Notes: generated from the letters alone by a model not told the origin. A DNA stretch of 64,000 nucleotides from Sunxiuqinia rutila (GCF_050589705.1 NZ_JBNGOT010000002.1:403813-467812), one strand, 5' to 3'; shown: positions 8,512-17,814, counted from the stretch's first letter. Program-made: numbers and translations.

Positions 8512-9561
8512 ATGAAGATAACCAGTAAAGCTTTTGGAAACCTACCTAACGGAACTCAGGCAGAACTTTTTACACTGAGCAACGATGCCGGTGTTGTTAT
8601 TAAAATTACCAACTACGGAGCAATTATCACCTCTGTTGAAACCCCCGATAAAAACGGAGAAACAAGCAATATTGTTTGTGGTTTTGAGAAGTTGGAAGAT
8701 TATTTAAGTGATGACTATCTGGGAAACTACCCCTACTTTGGAGCCCTTATTGGGCGTAACGGCAACCGGATTGCAGGGGGGAAATACACCATTGATGGCG
8801 TGGAATACACTGGCGCAATTAACAATGGTCCCAACCATTTGCACGGCGGACTGGAAGGCTTTGATAAAAAACTATGGCAAGCCGAAACTTTTACTAACGA
8901 AAACGAAGTTGCCTTAAAACTAAGCTACACCAGCGTTGATGGCGAAGAAGGCTACCCGGGAACATTGAAAACCACTTGTATTTATACCTTAAACAACCAA
9001 AATGAATTGGGCATAAAATACGAAGCTGAGACCGACAAAAAAACACTAATCAACCTGACCAACCACAGTTATTTTAACCTGACTGGCGGAAAGGAAGATA
9101 TCAAAAATCATGAGTTGCAGTTGGCAGCCAATAAAATGACCGAAAGTGTTGATCTGATTCCAACAGGACAAATTGTTCCGGTGGAAGGTACACCTTACGA
9201 TTTCACCAGCACCAAGAAACTAGCGCAAGACTTGGGTCAGCTACCGGAAGGTTATGACCTGAACTATGTGCTGGACAATGAAGAAGGGAAACTCGTATTT
9301 GCCGGACGTTTGCAGGAAGCAACTAGCGGCCGTCAGGTTGAAGTGTACACCACCCAGCCCGGCATGCAGGTTTACACCGGATATTGGATTCCGGAATTGA
9401 CTATTGGTGGTGAGAAAAAATTTGGCAGTTATGCCGGTGTTGCTTTGGAAACACAGCATTATCCGGATGCACCGCACCACGCTAACTTCCCATCTACCGT
9501 GTTAGCCCCCAACGAAAAGTACGAACAACAAACGATCTATAAATTTGGAGTTAGCCAGTAA
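8512..9561 (+). CDS. galM: aldose 1-epimerase (mutarotase)
   Basis: GalM family, 349 residues: interconverts alpha and beta anomers of galactose and other aldoses, feeding alpha-galactose to GalK. Motifs: NYGAIITSVETPDK near residue 33, GRNGNRIAGGKY near 80, NGPNHLHGG with the substrate-binding histidine near 105, the catalytic His region LTNHSYFNLTG near 180, and C-terminal ALETQHYPDAPHHANFP with the catalytic Glu. No signal peptide, so cytoplasmic. Monocistronic, divergent from the regulator, and closed by a strong terminator. Confidence 0.95.
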   Translation: MKITSKAFGNLPNGTQAELFTLSNDAGVVIKITNYGAIITSVETPDKNGETSNIVCGFEKLEDYLSDDYLGNYPYFGALIGRNGNRIAGGKYTIDGVEYTGAINNGPNHLHGGLEGFDKKLWQAETFTNENEVALKLSYTSVDGEEGYPGTLKTTCIYTLNNQNELGIKYEAETDKKTLINLTNHSYFNLTGGKEDIKNHELQLAANKMTESVDLIPTGQIVPVEGTPYDFTSTKKLAQDLGQLPEGYDLNYVLDNEEGKLVFAGRLQEATSGRQVEVYTTQPGMQVYTGYWIPELTIGGEKKFGSYAGVALETQHYPDAPHHANFPSTVLAPNEKYEQQTIYKFGVSQ

Positions 9562-9583
9562 GCCACTCCATAATTGGGCAAAA

Positions 9584-9617
9584 AACCTCAATATTTTCAG
9601 AATATTGAGGTTTTTTT
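9584..9617 (+). terminator. intrinsic terminator after galM
   Basis: A 12-bp perfect stem (AACCTCAATATT / AATATTGAGGTT), 5-base loop and a run of seven T. Confidence 0.92.
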
Positions 9618-9646
9618 CATAGCTGAAGCAGATCTAAAAAAAATTG

Positions 9647-9654
9647 TATTTTTG
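9647..9654 (+). promoter_or_regulatory. -7 element before the acyl-CoA ligase (TATTTTTG)
   Basis: TATTTTTG, 40 bases upstream of the ATG at 9695 and just after the galM terminator. Confidence 0.55.
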
Positions 9655-9694
9655 GTTTTTTCAGACAATTAACCGATCCTTAAATTAAACTTGA

Positions 9695-11602
9695 ATGAAA
9701 ACAATCATTGAGCTTTTTGAGACAAGCGTACAAAACTATGCTGACAACATTTACCTGTGGGAAAAGAAACAAGGCGAATACCAGGGAACAACTTACCGTC
9801 AAACCCACGAACAAGTATTGCAATTGGCAGCTGGTTTTCTGGCCATTGGAATCCAAAAAGGCGATCGTATCGGCTTAGTTTCAGAAGGACGCAACCAATG
9901 GATCATCAGCGAACTGGGCATGCTGTATGCCGGCGCTGCCAACGTGCCTTTGTCTGTTAAGCTGGATGAAGCCAGCGAGCTAAAGTTCCGTCTCGCCCAC
10001 TCCGGGGCACGCATGGTGATTGTTTCCAAAGGACAAGCCGCTAAAATAGAGTCCATTCGGGATGAAATCCCCACACTCGAAAAAGTGATTTTCCTGGATG
10101 GGAAAGACAATCCGGGAGAAAATGACTTGACTTATGCGGAAATTATTGAAAAAGGAAAAGCATTTTTAAAGAAAAGCCCGGAAAAACTGGAAGCTGTTTA
10201 CCAAGCCATTCAACCCAACGACCTGGCCAACATTTCCTACACCTCAGGCACCACTGCCGACCCGAAAGGAATTATGCTAACGCACCTCAATTATGCGGCC
10301 AACACCATCCAGTCCAATACGCTTATGGACATTACTGAAGACTGGAAAACTCTGGCCTTTCTTCCCTGGGATCATTCCTTTGCCCATACGGCCTGCTTGT
10401 ATTGCCTGATGTATAACGGAGCCAGCATTGCCTCACTGGAAACAGGGTCAACCCCAATGGAAACCCTGAAGAACATTCCAAAGAATATCAAAGAAATTCA
10501 GCCCAACATTTTGATGAGTGTGCCGGCTGTGGCCAAAAACTTTCGCAAAGGCATCGAATCCAGTATCCGGCAAAAGGGAAAAACCATTGAAAGCTTATTC
10601 AATCACGCTTTAAAAATAGCTTACAAATACAATGGATATGGCTACGACAAAGGGAAAGGACTGCGCTTTGTTTATAAACCCTTATTAGCCATTTACGATA
10701 AAATTCTATTTTCAAAAATCCGGGATGGTTTTGGCGGGCACCTGAAGTTATTCATCGGTGGAGGCGCCCTGCTCGACATTGAGCTGCAACGCTTCTTCTA
10801 CGCCATAGGCTTACCCATGTGCCAGGGCTACGGACTTTCCGAGGCATCGCCGGTTATCTCTTCCAACGCCTTGCACGCCATAAAATTTGGTTCTTCGGGC
10901 AAACCCGTTCAGCATATGGAGTTGAAAATTGTAGATGACGAAGGCCAGGAACTGCCAACCGGTCAAAAAGGCGAAATCATCATTAAAGGAGACAATGTTA
11001 TGCTGGGTTACTGGAACAACCCGCAAGCCACGGAGGATACCATTCGCGATGGTTGGTTACACACGGGCGACATGGGCTACGTGGATGCCGATGGCTTCCT
11101 TTACGTTCTCGGACGCTTTAAAAGTTTGCTGATTGGAAACGATGGCGAAAAATTCAGCCCCGAAGGCATTGAAGAAGCGTTGATTGATCAATCAAAATTC
11201 ATCGATCAATGCATGCTTTACAACAACCAAAATCCATACACTTCCGGTATGATTGTGCCGAATATCACAGCCATTAACCAGGAACTAAAACACCGGGGAA
11301 TTACACCGGGAACCGACGAAGGTGATGAAGAAAGCCTGAAAATACTTTCAGCGGAGCTCAATAAATACCGTACCGGAGGGGAATATGAAAGCATGTTTCC
11401 GCAGCGCTGGCTGCCGGCAACGGTGGTGATTCTTCCGGAAGCGTTCTCGGAGAAAAACCATTTGCTTAATTCGATGATGAAAATGGTTCGTGGAAAAATC
11501 TACGAATACTTTGCCGATGAGCTGGATTTCCTTTACACTCCGGAGGCCAAAAACATGATCAACCCACGTAACCTGAATGCGATTCGTCAATGGAATAACT
11601 AA
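9695..11602 (+). CDS. long-chain fatty-acid-CoA ligase (AMP-forming)
   Basis: ANL-superfamily adenylating enzyme, 635 residues, FadD/FAA type: fatty acid + ATP + CoA to acyl-CoA. The P-loop-like motif is YTSGTTADPKGIMLTH near residue 187, the core GYGLSEASPV near 383, the aspartate motif LHTGDMGYVDADGF near 457, and GRFKSLLIGNDGEKFSPEGI near 474 resembles the hinge and CoA-domain region. Cytoplasmic or peripheral membrane. It has its own promoter and terminator. The exact chain-length preference cannot be read. Confidence 0.93.
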   Translation: MKTIIELFETSVQNYADNIYLWEKKQGEYQGTTYRQTHEQVLQLAAGFLAIGIQKGDRIGLVSEGRNQWIISELGMLYAGAANVPLSVKLDEASELKFRLAHSGARMVIVSKGQAAKIESIRDEIPTLEKVIFLDGKDNPGENDLTYAEIIEKGKAFLKKSPEKLEAVYQAIQPNDLANISYTSGTTADPKGIMLTHLNYAANTIQSNTLMDITEDWKTLAFLPWDHSFAHTACLYCLMYNGASIASLETGSTPMETLKNIPKNIKEIQPNILMSVPAVAKNFRKGIESSIRQKGKTIESLFNHALKIAYKYNGYGYDKGKGLRFVYKPLLAIYDKILFSKIRDGFGGHLKLFIGGGALLDIELQRFFYAIGLPMCQGYGLSEASPVISSNALHAIKFGSSGKPVQHMELKIVDDEGQELPTGQKGEIIIKGDNVMLGYWNNPQATEDTIRDGWLHTGDMGYVDADGFLYVLGRFKSLLIGNDGEKFSPEGIEEALIDQSKFIDQCMLYNNQNPYTSGMIVPNITAINQELKHRGITPGTDEGDEESLKILSAELNKYRTGGEYESMFPQRWLPATVVILPEAFSEKNHLLNSMMKMVRGKIYEYFADELDFLYTPEAKNMINPRNLNAIRQWNN

Positions 11603-11616
11603 GTTGTCCTCCAACT

Positions 11617-11677
11617 AAAAAGAAAGTCCACTTAGCCTGATGCCATTTTATCAGCCTGATTGGACTTTCTTTCTTTA
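11617..11677 (+). terminator. terminator after the acyl-CoA ligase
   Basis: AGAAAGTCCA (11621-11630) pairs with TGGACTTTCT (11661-11670), enclosing a smaller imperfect hairpin, then TTCTTT. Confidence 0.7.
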
Positions 11678-12263
11678 CAATTCACCCTGTCCTACCCATT
11701 CGACCAAACCTTATTCCTTCATTTTACACCAATCCTTTAGCTTTAATTATCCTGCAGTCCAGTAATTTTTATTATCGATAAGTCAAAAATGAACACCTGA
11801 CGATTGTAATAAAAAAGTCTACTTTACCCCGACAAATCCTATGGAATTCACATATAGATTGATACGTATCTTACCTTTTCGAACACCTCAGTTCTACAAT
11901 CGACAAAAAGGCAAGAAACTGCCCTTTTAACATTCTTTAGCATTCTTTTTAACTCGAAAATCAAAAGCAAAAAAGAACCTTCTTCTCGCTAGTGAACAGT
12001 CAATTACACGCACATGAGAAATCCCAAGTTCAATTAACGGACAAAAAGGTGCGGAAATCACGTATTGCGTTTTGATTTCCTATTGCCGTTTATTTGCCCG
12101 TTGTTAACAACTGCACAGCAGGACGATGAATTCTTAGTCCGATACGAACCCGAATATTAAAACAGCTCCCAAGCTGATTCTTTTATTCATATGTCCTCTT
12201 CCATACTTTACGTAACAGAAACTCAGTTCATTTTCAAATTAATAGCAAAAAATAGAAACAATT
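11678..12263. other. 586-base intergenic region without a recognisable gene
   Basis: No open frame with coding character on either strand. The only structure seen is a weak hairpin near 11904-11926 (AAAAAGGCA / TGCCCTTTT with one mismatch). It presumably contains the promoter of the peroxiredoxin gene, but no TAnnTTTG match stands out. Confidence 0.5.
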
Positions 12264-12989
12264 ATGAAAACTAGATTAATATTTATGGTACTCGCTGCAT
12301 GTCTCATCGGTACCGCATACTCTCAGCCCACGAACATTCCTCTCATTGGATCCAAAGCGCCATCATTTACAGCCCAAACAACGAATGGAGAAATGACATT
12401 TCCGGATGATTTCGGCAAAAGCTGGAAAATCCTTTTCAGTCACCCCAAGGATTTCACGCCAGTTTGCTCTTCGGAACTTCTGGAACTGGCCTATCTGCAG
12501 GATGAATTGGAACAGATGAATGTAAAATTTGCGATCATATCAACCGATAATATTTCGCAACACAACATGTGGAAAGCCCACTTAGAAGAATTGGATTACA
12601 AAGGAAGGGGCAAGCAAGCAATCCATTTCCCAATTATTGAAGACCCTTCCAAGAAAGCCTCAAAGACCTATGGCATGCTACACTCGCCCACCAGCACCAG
12701 CCGCGATATACGGGGAGTTTACATCATCGATCCTCAGAACATCGTAAGATCCATCAATTTTTACCCTATTGAAGTTGGCCGAAGCATAGTTGAAATCGAA
12801 CGAACCGTTATTGCACTGCAAACAGCCGATGAAACCAAATTACTGACTCCTGCGAACTGGAATGCAGGTGATGATATGATGGTTCCTCACTACCCTTATA
12901 CAAAAAGCGATCTGGCGGAGAACCCAGAATTAAAAGATCAATATTACAATGTTGGGGACCGCATGTGGTTCAAGAAAGTCAGAAAATAG
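12264..12989 (+). CDS. secreted 1-Cys (Prx6-type) peroxiredoxin
   Basis: 241 residues. A signal peptide (MKTRLIFMVLAACLIGTAYS, cut before Q21) places it in the periplasm, which is uncommon for this family, most of whose members are cytoplasmic. The peroxidatic motif PKDFTPVCSSE puts the reactive cysteine at residue 68. There is a long C-terminal extension with the Prx6-type LLTPANWNAGDD and ending near DRMWFKKVRK. No other conserved cysteine fits a resolving role, so 1-Cys chemistry is likely. It reduces peroxides; the electron donor is unknown. Monocistronic with a strong terminator. Confidence 0.9.
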   Translation: MKTRLIFMVLAACLIGTAYSQPTNIPLIGSKAPSFTAQTTNGEMTFPDDFGKSWKILFSHPKDFTPVCSSELLELAYLQDELEQMNVKFAIISTDNISQHNMWKAHLEELDYKGRGKQAIHFPIIEDPSKKASKTYGMLHSPTSTSRDIRGVYIIDPQNIVRSINFYPIEVGRSIVEIERTVIALQTADETKLLTPANWNAGDDMMVPHYPYTKSDLAENPELKDQYYNVGDRMWFKKVRK

Positions 12990-13050
12990 CGTTCGCAATT
13001 AAAGAGTTCGCGATGCTCTTTAATACGCTAGCAGTTCGTTTAACAGCAGC

Positions 13051-13085
13051 AGGAAGGGGCTTAAAGCCCCTTCTTCCTTTTTATG
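13051..13085 (+). terminator. intrinsic terminator after the peroxiredoxin
   Basis: GAAGGGGCTT / AAGCCCCTTC perfect inverted repeat (13053-13073), followed by TTCCTTTTT. Confidence 0.85.
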
Positions 13086-13125
13086 CAGCTCTGTTTCATA
13101 AAGCATTGCACTCCTTCAGAAACAA

Positions 13126-13163
13126 AAAAATCCGTTCAGCTGCTATCAACAGCCAAACGGATT
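13126..13163 (-). terminator. terminator of the M49-like peptidase gene
   Basis: AATCCGTT / AACGGATT outer stem with a smaller internal stem; on the minus strand it is followed by TTTTTTTG. It lies 24 bases beyond the stop. Confidence 0.7.
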
Positions 13164-13186
13164 TTCATTTCAACAAAAAGATTTCG

Positions 13187-14827
13187 TTAAAGCCCAAGCA
13201 CCTCAGGTCCTTGTTCAAAAACAATATCTACCGGTATTCCTGCTTCTCCAATCCGGTCCAAATCAGCTTGCAAGCCTTCGCGAACAAAGCCTTTTTCTTC
13301 AATTAACGTTTTGGCTTGGGCATAATCGCCGTCTCCCTGAACTGTTAAAACTAAATCAGACAGGTCAAGCATAGCTTGTTTCATTTTTTCGAAGTTTACT
13401 CGATAGGTTCCGCTCGCGGCATCGCGCTCAAATGCCCCTTTTTCCTGGAAATAGTAAAAGCGAATCATATTGGCCTTTCCGTGGGCACTGGCTGCTCCAA
13501 AACGTACAGAGCGGAAAATTCCGGCCATGAAAGTGACAAAGTTATCCATCAAATCTTTATCGGTAAACTCACCCTGCTCGTTGAGCTGATACACGGCCCA
13601 AAGTCCTAAAATGTCCGCTTTACTTTCTTCAATGGATGTATAGGTTTCTTTCAACGCTTCGCGCACGGTTTGTGTGCCATCAGTCGTGTTGCCCATTCCC
13701 AGCCCATGTGCTACTTCATGAAACATGGTATTTTCAAAAAAAGCATCAAACTTCACATGCTGACGTTGATCTTCGGCAATCAACAGATCCGTAATTGGCA
13801 ATAAAATTTGATCAAACTTAGCTTGCATGGCATTTTTAAGCTGCAATTTACGGCTTCCTTTATCAGCGCGCACCTGCTCATCGTTGGGCAGGTTAATGGC
13901 AATTGTTTTGCTTCCGGCATTGCAATCACCCGCGTAATACACCACATCGTAAGCATTCATATCCGAATCCGATCCTGGTGTTTCACTTTTATAAGCCGGC
14001 TTACAGGGCAAGGCTTTTTGAAGGTCAGGAAGCAAGGCTGCATATTTTTCCAAACGCTGGCTCCACTCTTTGTCCTTAATCAGGATAAATGCCTCATGGG
14101 CAGCTTTATAACCAAACAATTGATCTTCGTAGTTCTCAATAGGGCCAACAATAAAGTCGATGGTATTGGTTTTCATCTCCATCCAAGCCACGTCACTTGC
14201 ATAATAATCGTCAGTTAATAGCGCTTCAGCCCGCAGCTCCAGGTACTTTTTCAAGCCCGGGTCTTCTGCAAGCTCAGCAGCCTTACGGATAGATTCAACA
14301 GCCTGGGCAATTTGCTCCTGAAACGCTTCGTGGAAAGGAATAGCCTGTAGCTTCCCCGCTGCATCACGCCGGATCAGCGTGTACAAACTCGTTTTCGTTG
14401 GCTCATCCCAGGCTTCAAACTCTTCTTTTGTCATATCCTTCGGATAGAAATTGGAGCCGGCTGGCTTTTCACCAAAACCTTCCAGGAAAGGCTCATTGGC
14501 ATTCAGCCGTTCCCAAGGACCGTAGTTAATCTTGATGAATTTCTCCGCTGCAGGATCAGCAGCTTTTGACAATACGGCCTCTTTGTCGCCGAAAGCTTCA
14601 ACCCAGAAAATTTCGTTCATAATCTTTGCAGCACGAAACAAATGAGGCAACATTTGCTTTTCTTTTTCGGTTAATACCGACAAATCGGTGGTCAGGCGGA
14701 ATGGCGCAAAAGCATCGGCCTTTTCAGCGAGTTCACTTTTCATGGTTGTGTCTTCCTTGGTTTTGTTGGTGCAAGATGCCAGTCCGACACCGGCTCCTAG
14801 TACCAATAAAAAAATCAGTTTTTTCAT
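13187..14827 (-). CDS. M49-like zinc metallopeptidase lipoprotein
   Basis: 546 residues. It has a lipoprotein signal, LLVLGAGVGLASC, with the lipobox cysteine at residue 19, so it is probably anchored facing the periplasm. The zinc site is H370-E-V-A-H374, followed about 26 residues later by IEESKADILG providing the third ligand. The overall relation is to dipeptidyl-peptidase III (M49), whose usual motif is HEXXGH; here the shorter HEXXH form appears. Related proteins are sometimes mislabelled dihydrofolate reductase. Peptide substrates are not known. Single gene with a possible -7 element at 14942. Confidence 0.82.
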   Translation of the reverse strand: MKKLIFLLVLGAGVGLASCTNKTKEDTTMKSELAEKADAFAPFRLTTDLSVLTEKEKQMLPHLFRAAKIMNEIFWVEAFGDKEAVLSKAADPAAEKFIKINYGPWERLNANEPFLEGFGEKPAGSNFYPKDMTKEEFEAWDEPTKTSLYTLIRRDAAGKLQAIPFHEAFQEQIAQAVESIRKAAELAEDPGLKKYLELRAEALLTDDYYASDVAWMEMKTNTIDFIVGPIENYEDQLFGYKAAHEAFILIKDKEWSQRLEKYAALLPDLQKALPCKPAYKSETPGSDSDMNAYDVVYYAGDCNAGSKTIAINLPNDEQVRADKGSRKLQLKNAMQAKFDQILLPITDLLIAEDQRQHVKFDAFFENTMFHEVAHGLGMGNTTDGTQTVREALKETYTSIEESKADILGLWAVYQLNEQGEFTDKDLMDNFVTFMAGIFRSVRFGAASAHGKANMIRFYYFQEKGAFERDAASGTYRVNFEKMKQAMLDLSDLVLTVQGDGDYAQAKTLIEEKGFVREGLQADLDRIGEAGIPVDIVFEQGPEVLGL

Positions 14828-14941
14828 AGATGTATTATTTCTGTCGTTATTTCATGTTTTTTCAAGCATAAACTGTCAGCAGGCGTTAGGTGCTTTTTCG
14901 GAGCACTGCCCGCCCGGTTTTGTTTTCAAGCCCTAAATCTA

Positions 14942-14949
14942 CAAAAATA
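14942..14949 (-). promoter_or_regulatory. -7 element for the M49-like peptidase (TATTTTTG)
   Basis: Minus-strand TATTTTTG, 115 bases upstream of the ATG. No convincing -33 TTTG. Confidence 0.4.
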
Positions 14950-15091
14950 ACGGTGACTAAAGTACAATTTCGTTCTGCTTCCCTACTCCTTCAATGCTCG
15001 CCTTCATTTCCGGCATCACCCGGAAACTCCAATTCGCATGCAATAAAAAAATGCATGGGTTTCGCCATGCATTCAATTCGGATTTAATCTT

Positions 15092-15301
15092 TTAAAATTT
15101 CAATTTTTGCTGCGGGTCAGGAACCGCATTCACTTCATGTTCCTGCACCAGCTGATCAATAGTCATCAAACATTTTCCACAACTTGTTCCAGCCCGTGTG
15201 GCATATTGAATATCTTCGGTTGAAACCGCTCCTTTCTTTAGGGCGGCTACAATCTCTTTTTCTGAAACCATGTTACAAATACAAACCAATCGATCTCCCA
15301 T
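15092..15301 (-). CDS. Bfd-like [2Fe-2S] protein
   Basis: Small protein of about 69 residues with the bacterioferritin-associated-ferredoxin-type pattern: CIC near the N-terminus and TSCGKC about 34 residues later, four cysteines for a [2Fe-2S] cluster. The same fold forms the middle domain of NirB and the NifU centre. Likely an electron-transfer or iron-release partner, with the partner unknown. ATG at 15301 (MGDRLVCIC) is preferred over a GTG at 15307 that would add two residues. It lies 63 bases downstream of the HD gene on the same strand and may be cotranscribed. Confidence 0.85.
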   Translation of the reverse strand: MGDRLVCICNMVSEKEIVAALKKGAVSTEDIQYATRAGTSCGKCLMTIDQLVQEHEVNAVPDPQQKLKF

Positions 15302-15364
15302 TATCACTCTTCATTTAGCATTTATTCAACTTACACAATGGTATAATCAAATGGTCTCATCCGA

Positions 15365-16168
15365 CTACACCACGAATTTATTCTCAATATAAAGCCGAAG
15401 CTCCCGGTAGGCATCAATCACCACGTCCTTCTTTAACATGGATTCGTACAGCTGTTTTATAAGCTGTTTCTCGCTAAGCAACTGAAAGCTCACCCTAAAA
15501 TTCAAATCAAAAACCATCGACATAAGCATTAGCTTGAAATCGATGACCGATTGCATGTCTTTGCGTTTGGCCTGTTTTTGGTTTTCAATGCTTCGAACAA
15601 TGTTATCATTAACCATTCCGGTAGACGGAAGGTTTAAACTAATGGCACTGTATTTAAAGTTTCCATCCCGTTTTAGGTTTTTAACGCAAGTTTCCCAGAT
15701 GTCTAATTTGTCGGCATCGCGCAAAATCTGACTGTACGTTACCACCAGCTTATCTTCCTTCAACGACAGGCTTTCTTTGTTGTGATTTAAAATAGCCTGA
15801 CAAATCAGGTTTTGATGTTCTTCTGAAAACGCCGAGAAAAACACTTGCTCTTTCAATAGAGCCACGCCTAACTCGGCATGATTACCTGCCACCTGATCAT
15901 CGAAAGTCTGGTGCTTTTCGAACTGTTCAAACCGGCCTAAATCATGCAGAAGACCAATCACTTCAGCCAGCAAAATATCCTCTTCTTCAAGCATCAGGTT
16001 GGTAGCCACCTGCCCACTCAGTTTGGCCACACGCAAGGAGTGTTCCTTCTTCAACATTAATAGGTCAGCGATTTCCTGATTCTCATTCCTCAAAAATCCA
16101 GCCGTGTATTTTTCAAAAAAATCACTGGCTGCAATACTGTTTTGTTTCACAAATGATAATTCTTCCAT
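15365..16168 (-). CDS. HD-domain hydrolase
   Basis: 267 residues. HD phosphohydrolase fold: H-SLRVAKLSG near residue 43, LLHDLGRFEQ with the HD pair near residue 73, and NHAELGVALL near 95 with a further metal histidine. The C-terminal part is helical without a second domain. Substrates in this superfamily are nucleotides or phosphorylated metabolites; none can be assigned. A TATTTTTG on the minus strand at 16176-16183 lies only eight bases from the ATG, suggesting a very short leader if it is the promoter. Confidence 0.8.
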   Translation of the reverse strand: MEELSFVKQNSIAASDFFEKYTAGFLRNENQEIADLLMLKKEHSLRVAKLSGQVATNLMLEEEDILLAEVIGLLHDLGRFEQFEKHQTFDDQVAGNHAELGVALLKEQVFFSAFSEEHQNLICQAILNHNKESLSLKEDKLVVTYSQILRDADKLDIWETCVKNLKRDGNFKYSAISLNLPSTGMVNDNIVRSIENQKQAKRKDMQSVIDFKLMLMSMVFDLNFRVSFQLLSEKQLIKQLYESMLKKDVVIDAYRELRLYIENKFVV

Positions 16169-16299
16169 GGTGCTGCAAAAATAGTTCTTTTAGGCATTCT
16201 AAAAACCCAATAACCCGCTAGTTTTTCAACAAAAACTCCGAAACATAAAGTTATTTGCAAGTTTTTTCTCAAAATTGTTTTTAAAAAGGATTGTTTTAC

Positions 16300-16307
16300 T
16301 ATTTTTG
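16300..16307 (+). promoter_or_regulatory. -7 element of the tRNA-Arg promoter (TATTTTTG)
   Basis: TATTTTTG 11 bases before the tRNA, with TTG at 16275-16277 upstream (slightly long spacing). Confidence 0.65.
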
Positions 16308-16318
16308 CACTCGCTTTT

Positions 16319-16390
16319 GGCCCCATAGTTCAATGGATAGAATACAAGATTCCGGTTCTTGCGATCTGAGTTCGAATCTCGGTGGGGTCA
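16319..16390 (+). tRNA. tRNA-Arg(CCG)
   Basis: 72-base cloverleaf: acceptor GGCCCCA / TGGGGTC, anticodon stem CAAGA / TCTTG around the loop TTCCGGT with anticodon CCG, T-loop TTCGAAT, discriminator A. CCA not encoded. Single gene with its own promoter and terminator. Confidence 0.95.
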
Positions 16391-16404
16391 CTTTAATAAA
16401 CACT

Positions 16405-16440
16405 AATCCGTTATATTTCAATAATTATAACGGATTTTTT
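16405..16440 (+). terminator. terminator of tRNA-Arg
   Basis: AATCCGTTATA / TATAACGGATT, an 11-bp stem with a 10-base loop and T6. Confidence 0.88.
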
Positions 16441-16635
16441 ACATCCACACACACTTTTACATACAAATATTGATCTAATCCTACATATTTAATTCTGTTC
16501 TCACACATCTAATATTAATTAACAAATTAGACTAATGGCACTGGTGGATATGCAACAAAAAACTGTACGGCTAGTTAAGAGTTACGCTGCTATTCTTTGA
16601 TAATTATTTAGTTGTTCAAATTCGTTTATTGTCTT

Positions 16636-17498
16636 TTATCCTAAAGCCGAATGTCTTCTTCTTTTGTTGTACCAGGTTTCAATCCAGCGAAACAGGATTA
16701 ATTCAGCGTGTTCCTGGTCAACGAATCTCTGGTGATAAACCAGTTCAACTTTAATGGTTTTAAAAAAGCTTTCGGCAACGGCATTATCCCAGCAGTTACC
16801 TTTTCTGCTCATGCTTTGGATAACCAACCTCTCACGTCCCAAAAGATTGGTGAAAGAATTGCAGGCATACTGGATCCCACGGTCAGAATGAAAGATTAGT
16901 TCATCCATAATCGGACGATTCTTTACAGCCATCCTCCATGCAGAAATACTTGTTTCTTCCGTGCTCATACTTTTGCTCATGGCCCAGCCAATAACTTTAC
17001 GATCAAATAAATCAATAATGACGGTCAGGTACATCCACCCTTATTTGTTCTGATATAGGTGATATCGGAAACCCAAACCTTTGCTGGAGCCGTAACCGAA
17101 AAATCCTGATTTAACAGGTTGGGAGCAGTCGGATAGTTATGCCTGGAGTCTGTTGTTGCCTTGAACTTCCGTTTCCGCTTGGCTTGCAATCCAGCAGTGC
17201 TCATGATTCGTGCCATGCGTGGTCGTGACACCCTGTGTCCTAGAGAACGAAGTTCCTCGGTCATCCGTGGGCTTCCATAGCTTTGACCACTATTCTGAAA
17301 AATCCGTTTAATTTCTACCAATAACTTTTGGTTTTCATTCCAACGACCAGAGTCTCCGTTCTGAAGCCAGTTGTAATAACCGATTTTACTTATTTTAAAT
17401 ACTTTACACATCATCTCGATAGAAAACCGATTGCGGTGATCACTTATAAACTGGTAGATTTCCCATCGTTCACGGAGAAGATGCTGATTGCCTTTTTT
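16636..17498 (-). pseudogene. IS3-family transposase OrfB (DDE integrase), frameshifted
   Basis: OrfB of an IS3-family element. The frame runs from the slippage site through a helical N-terminal part (MMCKVFKISKIGYYNWLQ) to the rve core: first Asp in VSDITYIRTNKG, second in ELIFHSDRGIQY, Glu in NAVAESFFKTIK. After TNKG the frame shifts near 17036-17040: the expected continuation MYLTVIIDLFDRK is found one base out, and frame 0 ends in a stop at 17025. One base appears missing in AAGGGTGG. As written the protein is cut before the second catalytic residue, so this copy should be inactive unless the base is a sequencing error. Confidence 0.85.
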
Positions 17499-17758
17499 AG
17501 GATATCTCGTTCCATCCTCGCTTCTCGAAGCTCTTTCTGCAAGCGAGCATTTTCCCGCTCCAAATCCGTCATCTTCGGGTTCCCATAACCTGGAAAACTA
17601 TTGTCTTTATATTGACTAAATTCCTTACGCCATCGATAGAGCAATGCTCGGTCGATCCCCAGTTCATCTGCAATCTCACTGGCGTTGCCTCTAGCATAGG
17701 ATAATTCCACTGCCTTTTTCTTAAATTCTTTGTCAAACTTCTTTCTCATAGGACTCAT
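17444..17758 (-). CDS. IS3-family transposase OrfA
   Basis: 104 residues. HTH of the transposase_8 type near the N-terminus (FDKEFKKKAVELSY, SEIADELGIDRALLYRWRKE), then a leucine-zipper-like helix (LERENARLQKELREARMERD) used for multimerisation. It ends after the frameshift signal at 17492-17498, where ribosomes can move to the OrfB frame. Complete and apparently intact. Confidence 0.9.
   Translation of the reverse strand: MSPMRKKFDKEFKKKAVELSYARGNASEIADELGIDRALLYRWRKEFSQYKDNSFPGYGNPKMTDLERENARLQKELREARMERDILKKAISIFSVNDGKSTSL
17492..17498 (-). other. programmed -1 frameshift site A-AAA-AAG
   Basis: In OrfA codons CTA AAA AAG GCA; a -1 slip gives AAA AAA GGC and continues into OrfB without a stop. 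This is the classical IS3-family slippery heptamer producing OrfAB. Confidence 0.85.
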
Positions 17759-17814
17759 AATGTAGGTAAATAAATTATACTTAACCTACCGTCCAGTCAA
17801 ATGTAGCAGTTCCA

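Larger units (their letters stand above)
16536..17814 (-). mobile_element. IS3-family insertion sequence
   Basis: About 1.28 kb with two overlapping transposase frames on the minus strand. Imperfect terminal inverted repeats: the left end begins TGGCACTGGTGGATATG and the right end, read inward, TGGAACTGCTACATTTG; further in, ACGGCTAGTTAAG and ACGGTAGGTTAAG also match. The ends follow the 5'-TG...CA-3' rule. I see no convincing target-site duplication (TAA on the left, GAT on the right), so the borders are approximate or the copy is old. It is inserted downstream of tRNA-Arg. Confidence 0.88.

Noticed and set aside
11348..11614. Minus-strand open frame antisense to the acyl-CoA ligase
   Set aside because: It overlaps a well-conserved gene end and resembles no protein family; a shadow frame.
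16536..17814. Target-site duplication of the IS3 element
   Set aside because: Bases flanking the proposed ends (TAA and GAT) do not match, so none is reported.
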